A stretch of DNA of 64,000 nucleotides from Echinococcus granulosus (taxonomy: Eukaryota; Platyhelminthes; Cestoda; Cyclophyllidea; Taeniidae): NCBI RefSeq assembly GCF_000524195.1, contig NW_020170387.1:1107816-1171815 (forward strand), read 5' to 3'. The translations under genes and the position numbers were made by a program. The notes beneath the pieces were generated by a model. That model saw nothing but the letters and a program-made list of their open reading frames with translations, was not told the DNA's origin and searched no databases. Each line of letters opens with the position of its first letter. Positions within the stretch are counted from its first letter, which is position 1. Positions 60,789 through 64,000 of this stretch are shown here, piece by piece.

Positions 60789-63700
60789 TAGCACTTTGAA
60801 ATCATAAATAGTTTCGAATGATTGTTCAAGTGATGCACCAGGACTGAATTCCTTTGCTTATGACTTTAATTGCAGGAGAGGACTGAGCATTTAGACTTAT
60901 CATCCATTCTAACCAATAATTTTAAAGCAAGCCCATTAGAGAGCAGTAACTGGGTTTTTTATGTAAAAATACATATTTAGTTTACAAATCCTTACACGTG
61001 GTTCACCTAAAAGATCTTGCAAACACGAACACGTGTGTCTCGTAGAATAAAGTGTTTGAACGTCTATGCTGCACAAAAGAACATTAATTGAGCAGTTAGG
61101 ATGTCCAGAAAATAAAATAATTAAACTCAAAGTGTTCTTTTTTAAATTTAGGTGACTTGCCTTGATCAGCATTTAAATTGGGTTATTTTATTAATTAGTG
61201 TCCGCAGCAGTTGGCCCTGAACTTAGGTACCAAATTCATTGTATGCGGACACAAAACCCACCCTAATCGAGTACATTTTTAAGTGGGAACCACATTTAAC
61301 GACGGCTACATGTCTATCAAACTATTCTGCCTTTACCATGGACTGCGTTACTGTAATAGGGGAACACTTCCTTTGGAAATATCATCTATGCATCCTGTGT
61401 CGATAAAATTCAGTTTTCTTCGATTTTATTAATGTAATTGTTACATTTTCTGTGTTTTTAGTTGACTTAGCCAGTGTATCTCGTAATAATGAGTTTTTGT
61501 GCGTTTGCGTGTGCTAAATCTTAAGCGCGGCAGCATCATGAATAATTTGGATGAAAGGCGCAGTCTTCCTGTTCTGATAAGTTGTATTTCGGAGGAGCTT
61601 TTTGACAACAATTTGCTTTAATATTTCAACTGATTCGTCGGCAAAAGAGTCAAGGTATAACATTGAACTATTATTCATGTCGAGTTATTGTCTTTGCAGC
61701 AGAGATCAGGCTTCTAAGAAAGTGTCACTTGTGTTTGCTGATTCTCTAGGTTTGCACAACTGCCTATGCAACGCCCAGAAACAGCACTTTGAAATACTTA
61801 AGGTCACCTATGTTTTGCTTTAGGAGTAACTTATTTGTGAGAATAGATGAAATCTTACTTTCTTCATCAATCTTAAAAATACATTATCAGAGAGTTGGGG
61901 GTCATAGTGAGATCTTGACTTCGAAAAAATAGTGGAACCAACACTTCTGCTACCATTCAATATGCTGATTAATACATTTCAGCACTAATATAAAAGTGTG
62001 TCATAAGGTTATCCTGCCAAGGCTAAAGGAGGCTGGTTAGGGAAAATGTAAAGCACCCAGGCTGACAGGGCTACCCTTTGTCAGGCCCAGTCTTGCCTAC
62101 TCCATGTTGGCGTAAAACACGAATTCCTGAGATGTGATTCACCTTGTCCTTTCCACGTTGCGATGATGATTCAGCGGCAATCACTTTTTTCGCAAACATT
62201 GACAAAACGTGTCGCCTGGTTTTCTGTGGACTGGTTTTTTGAATGGGATGAGACGCAAGTCACCGGTGGTCGTAAAACGCCTCGTGTTTAATATCAGAGC
62301 ATTATCCTACTTTTGTAATTGACAAGGGTTACTAGGACTGTGTGATCGTTTGCATTTGAATCTCAATTGTTAGTCTATTGGACCACCTAAGTTTTCATAA
62401 AATATTTGGTATCATATACGATTGGCAAAGAGCGTAATGATATTACCCAGTATATACTTGGTCGATCCTGTGTTGTTTGATTACAATTACCTCTGCGCAG
62501 TTATCTTCCTTCTCGGGGCGAATGGGTTGCGGTGTTATTAACACATGTATGTGGCTCAGATGGCACGAAATTTACAATGGTTTCTCGGATTAAGAGAAAA
62601 GTTTAGTTGCCCTTATCATCGTTCCGTTTTACACTTATCAAATTACGGCCTAATTTAAATTAGGGAGGTAAGTGGCCTCAAATGATATTTTTTTTAATTT
62701 GCCAATTTTACATATACTTATTACTATTTGTTGGTGTGGTAACGAAAATAGAGTATTAAGGGCTCTCTAACAGCCCTCGCACTTTGGTACGAAAAATTCC
62801 TTACTGAGTAAAATTTAACTACAAACACTGCACGCGCAAAGATGGAATGCCGTTTACTGTGACTTCGTCCCCCTCTTAACCACATCTCTTATCAATGGAA
62901 ACTGACGGATTAGTCAGTTTAAATTTGAGCAAGAAAATGTGATGAACGAGTTTAATTTGCAGCAGCGTGTGGCAGGGCATGACAGATGTCTACACAGACT
63001 ACGCTTTGAGAACGGAAGTTTGCATCGCATGTGCACACGCCCCCAGTCGGTGCTTGGCATCATCTCCTTCAAATAAAGTTTCATTCTTTAACAATTATAA
63101 TGAAAAAGTTGTTATCACACTGATTTCTTATTTGTGCAGTAAGATGGTGGCTATTATGCTGATGGACGGAGAGTGTGAAATTTCAGTGATGAAGAGGAAA
63201 TATCTCTGAGTTAATAGATAAAAATTATCTTCCTGAGCAGGCGGATATTCAGCGGCCAAGATTGATGAACCAATTTCTAAATATTTTGTCAACTTTGCGC
63301 TCAACTTCGCTTAGTAGAATTATAACTAACTTTACATTAGTTCAATGCATTTAGTAGGTTACAGTTCAGTGTCAATAATTTTGTATTAAGCCAACGAATT
63401 ATAATAAAATCCTGAAGGAATATGCGTTAGGTGCTACCGAATACCCAAAAACCTGTTTAATAATGAACGAAAGTAGGAAATCTACCGAGTTACAAAAGAA
63501 AAACGTAAAATCATGCTTTGTGTGAATGCACGTTGACAGTAGACTAAAGTATTTTGATCTCCCTCCACAATAATGGCAAGCATTTGTCCAGCTTATCAGT
63601 CAAAAGTCCTGTTGCAATACCGTTTCACAAACATTACCACTACAACAACAATTAACTCCCCAATTATCTAAGTTCGCACTTAGTTCTGTTAGATTTGCTG

Positions 63701-64000
63701 CTAAGGCAGCTCCAGACTGCATACGAAATGGCCAATAACCAAAAGATAGGCTTCTAAGTCTTCTGCTTTAGCACTACGGGCGAAGGTGTGATCATGGTTC
63801 CTTTTTAAAAGCGAATCCTCTTGGGTGATATAACTTGTATTGGGCCCATAATAAGCAATAAAGCGTGATTTAACAAAGCAATACCGACTACCGGAAATGT
63901 GACAACGCGTGTGGGTTGTCAGCAGACTGAAAATCCAATGGACGGCTAAAAGTCATCCTATTTAAAATGTTCCTTTCTCTTCACACCGGTAGTAACTTTT
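60789..64000. other. Noncoding right end
   Basis: Short frames only, for example 61602-61823 (+) and 62967-63209 (+), without motifs. A somewhat GC-richer patch at 62035-62160 (AGCACCCAGGCTGACAGGGC near 62052) may be a repeat remnant. No RNA gene is recognised. Confidence 0.45.

Noticed and set aside
1..64000. tRNA, rRNA and CRISPR features
   Set aside because: No convincing tRNA B-box with matching arms, no rRNA core sequence and no regularly spaced short repeats were found by eye. A covariance-model scan would be needed to exclude tRNAs.

Overview
The window reads as nuclear DNA of an animal, most likely a parasitic flatworm (Neodermata). It is AT-rich and gene-sparse. Long introns (up to 13.2 kb) sit beside introns of only 31-34 bp, and there is an innexin, a junction family found in invertebrates. 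There are no operons, ribosome-binding sites, CRISPR arrays or bacterial genes. A run of 100 N at 32140-32239 marks an assembly gap. The species call is inference; only the protein families and gene structure are seen directly. Exon structures below were built by hand from open frames, GT/AG sites and phase agreement. Layout, left to right. (1) 1-4975: an intact five-exon proteasome beta-1 subunit gene (PSMB6, +) sits between the arms of a long inverted repeat. The right arm is split by about 2.6 kb of other sequence. (2) 6190-12925 (+): four phase-compatible exons of an unrecognised single-pass membrane protein with a cysteine-rich outer part and a long cytoplasmic tail. A candidate last exon lies at 22348-22522. 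(3) 16476-18105: a dispersed/tandem repeat family in an A-B-A' arrangement. (4) 18400-21769 (-): a complete four-exon beta-1,3-glucuronyltransferase (B3GAT family, Golgi type II enzyme). (5) 22523-42712: mostly noncoding, with the assembly gap, a few short exon-like patches and a purine-rich tract. (6) 42713-58889 (-): a complete three-exon innexin of 399 residues with a 13.2-kb first intron and a GC-rich region upstream of its first exon. (7) 58890-64000: largely empty, with one short exon-like patch. The genes do not form a pathway. They cover protein turnover, glycosaminoglycan/glycoprotein glucuronylation, gap-junction coupling and one orphan surface protein. The most unusual structure is the inverted repeat enclosing the intact, intron-containing proteasome gene.
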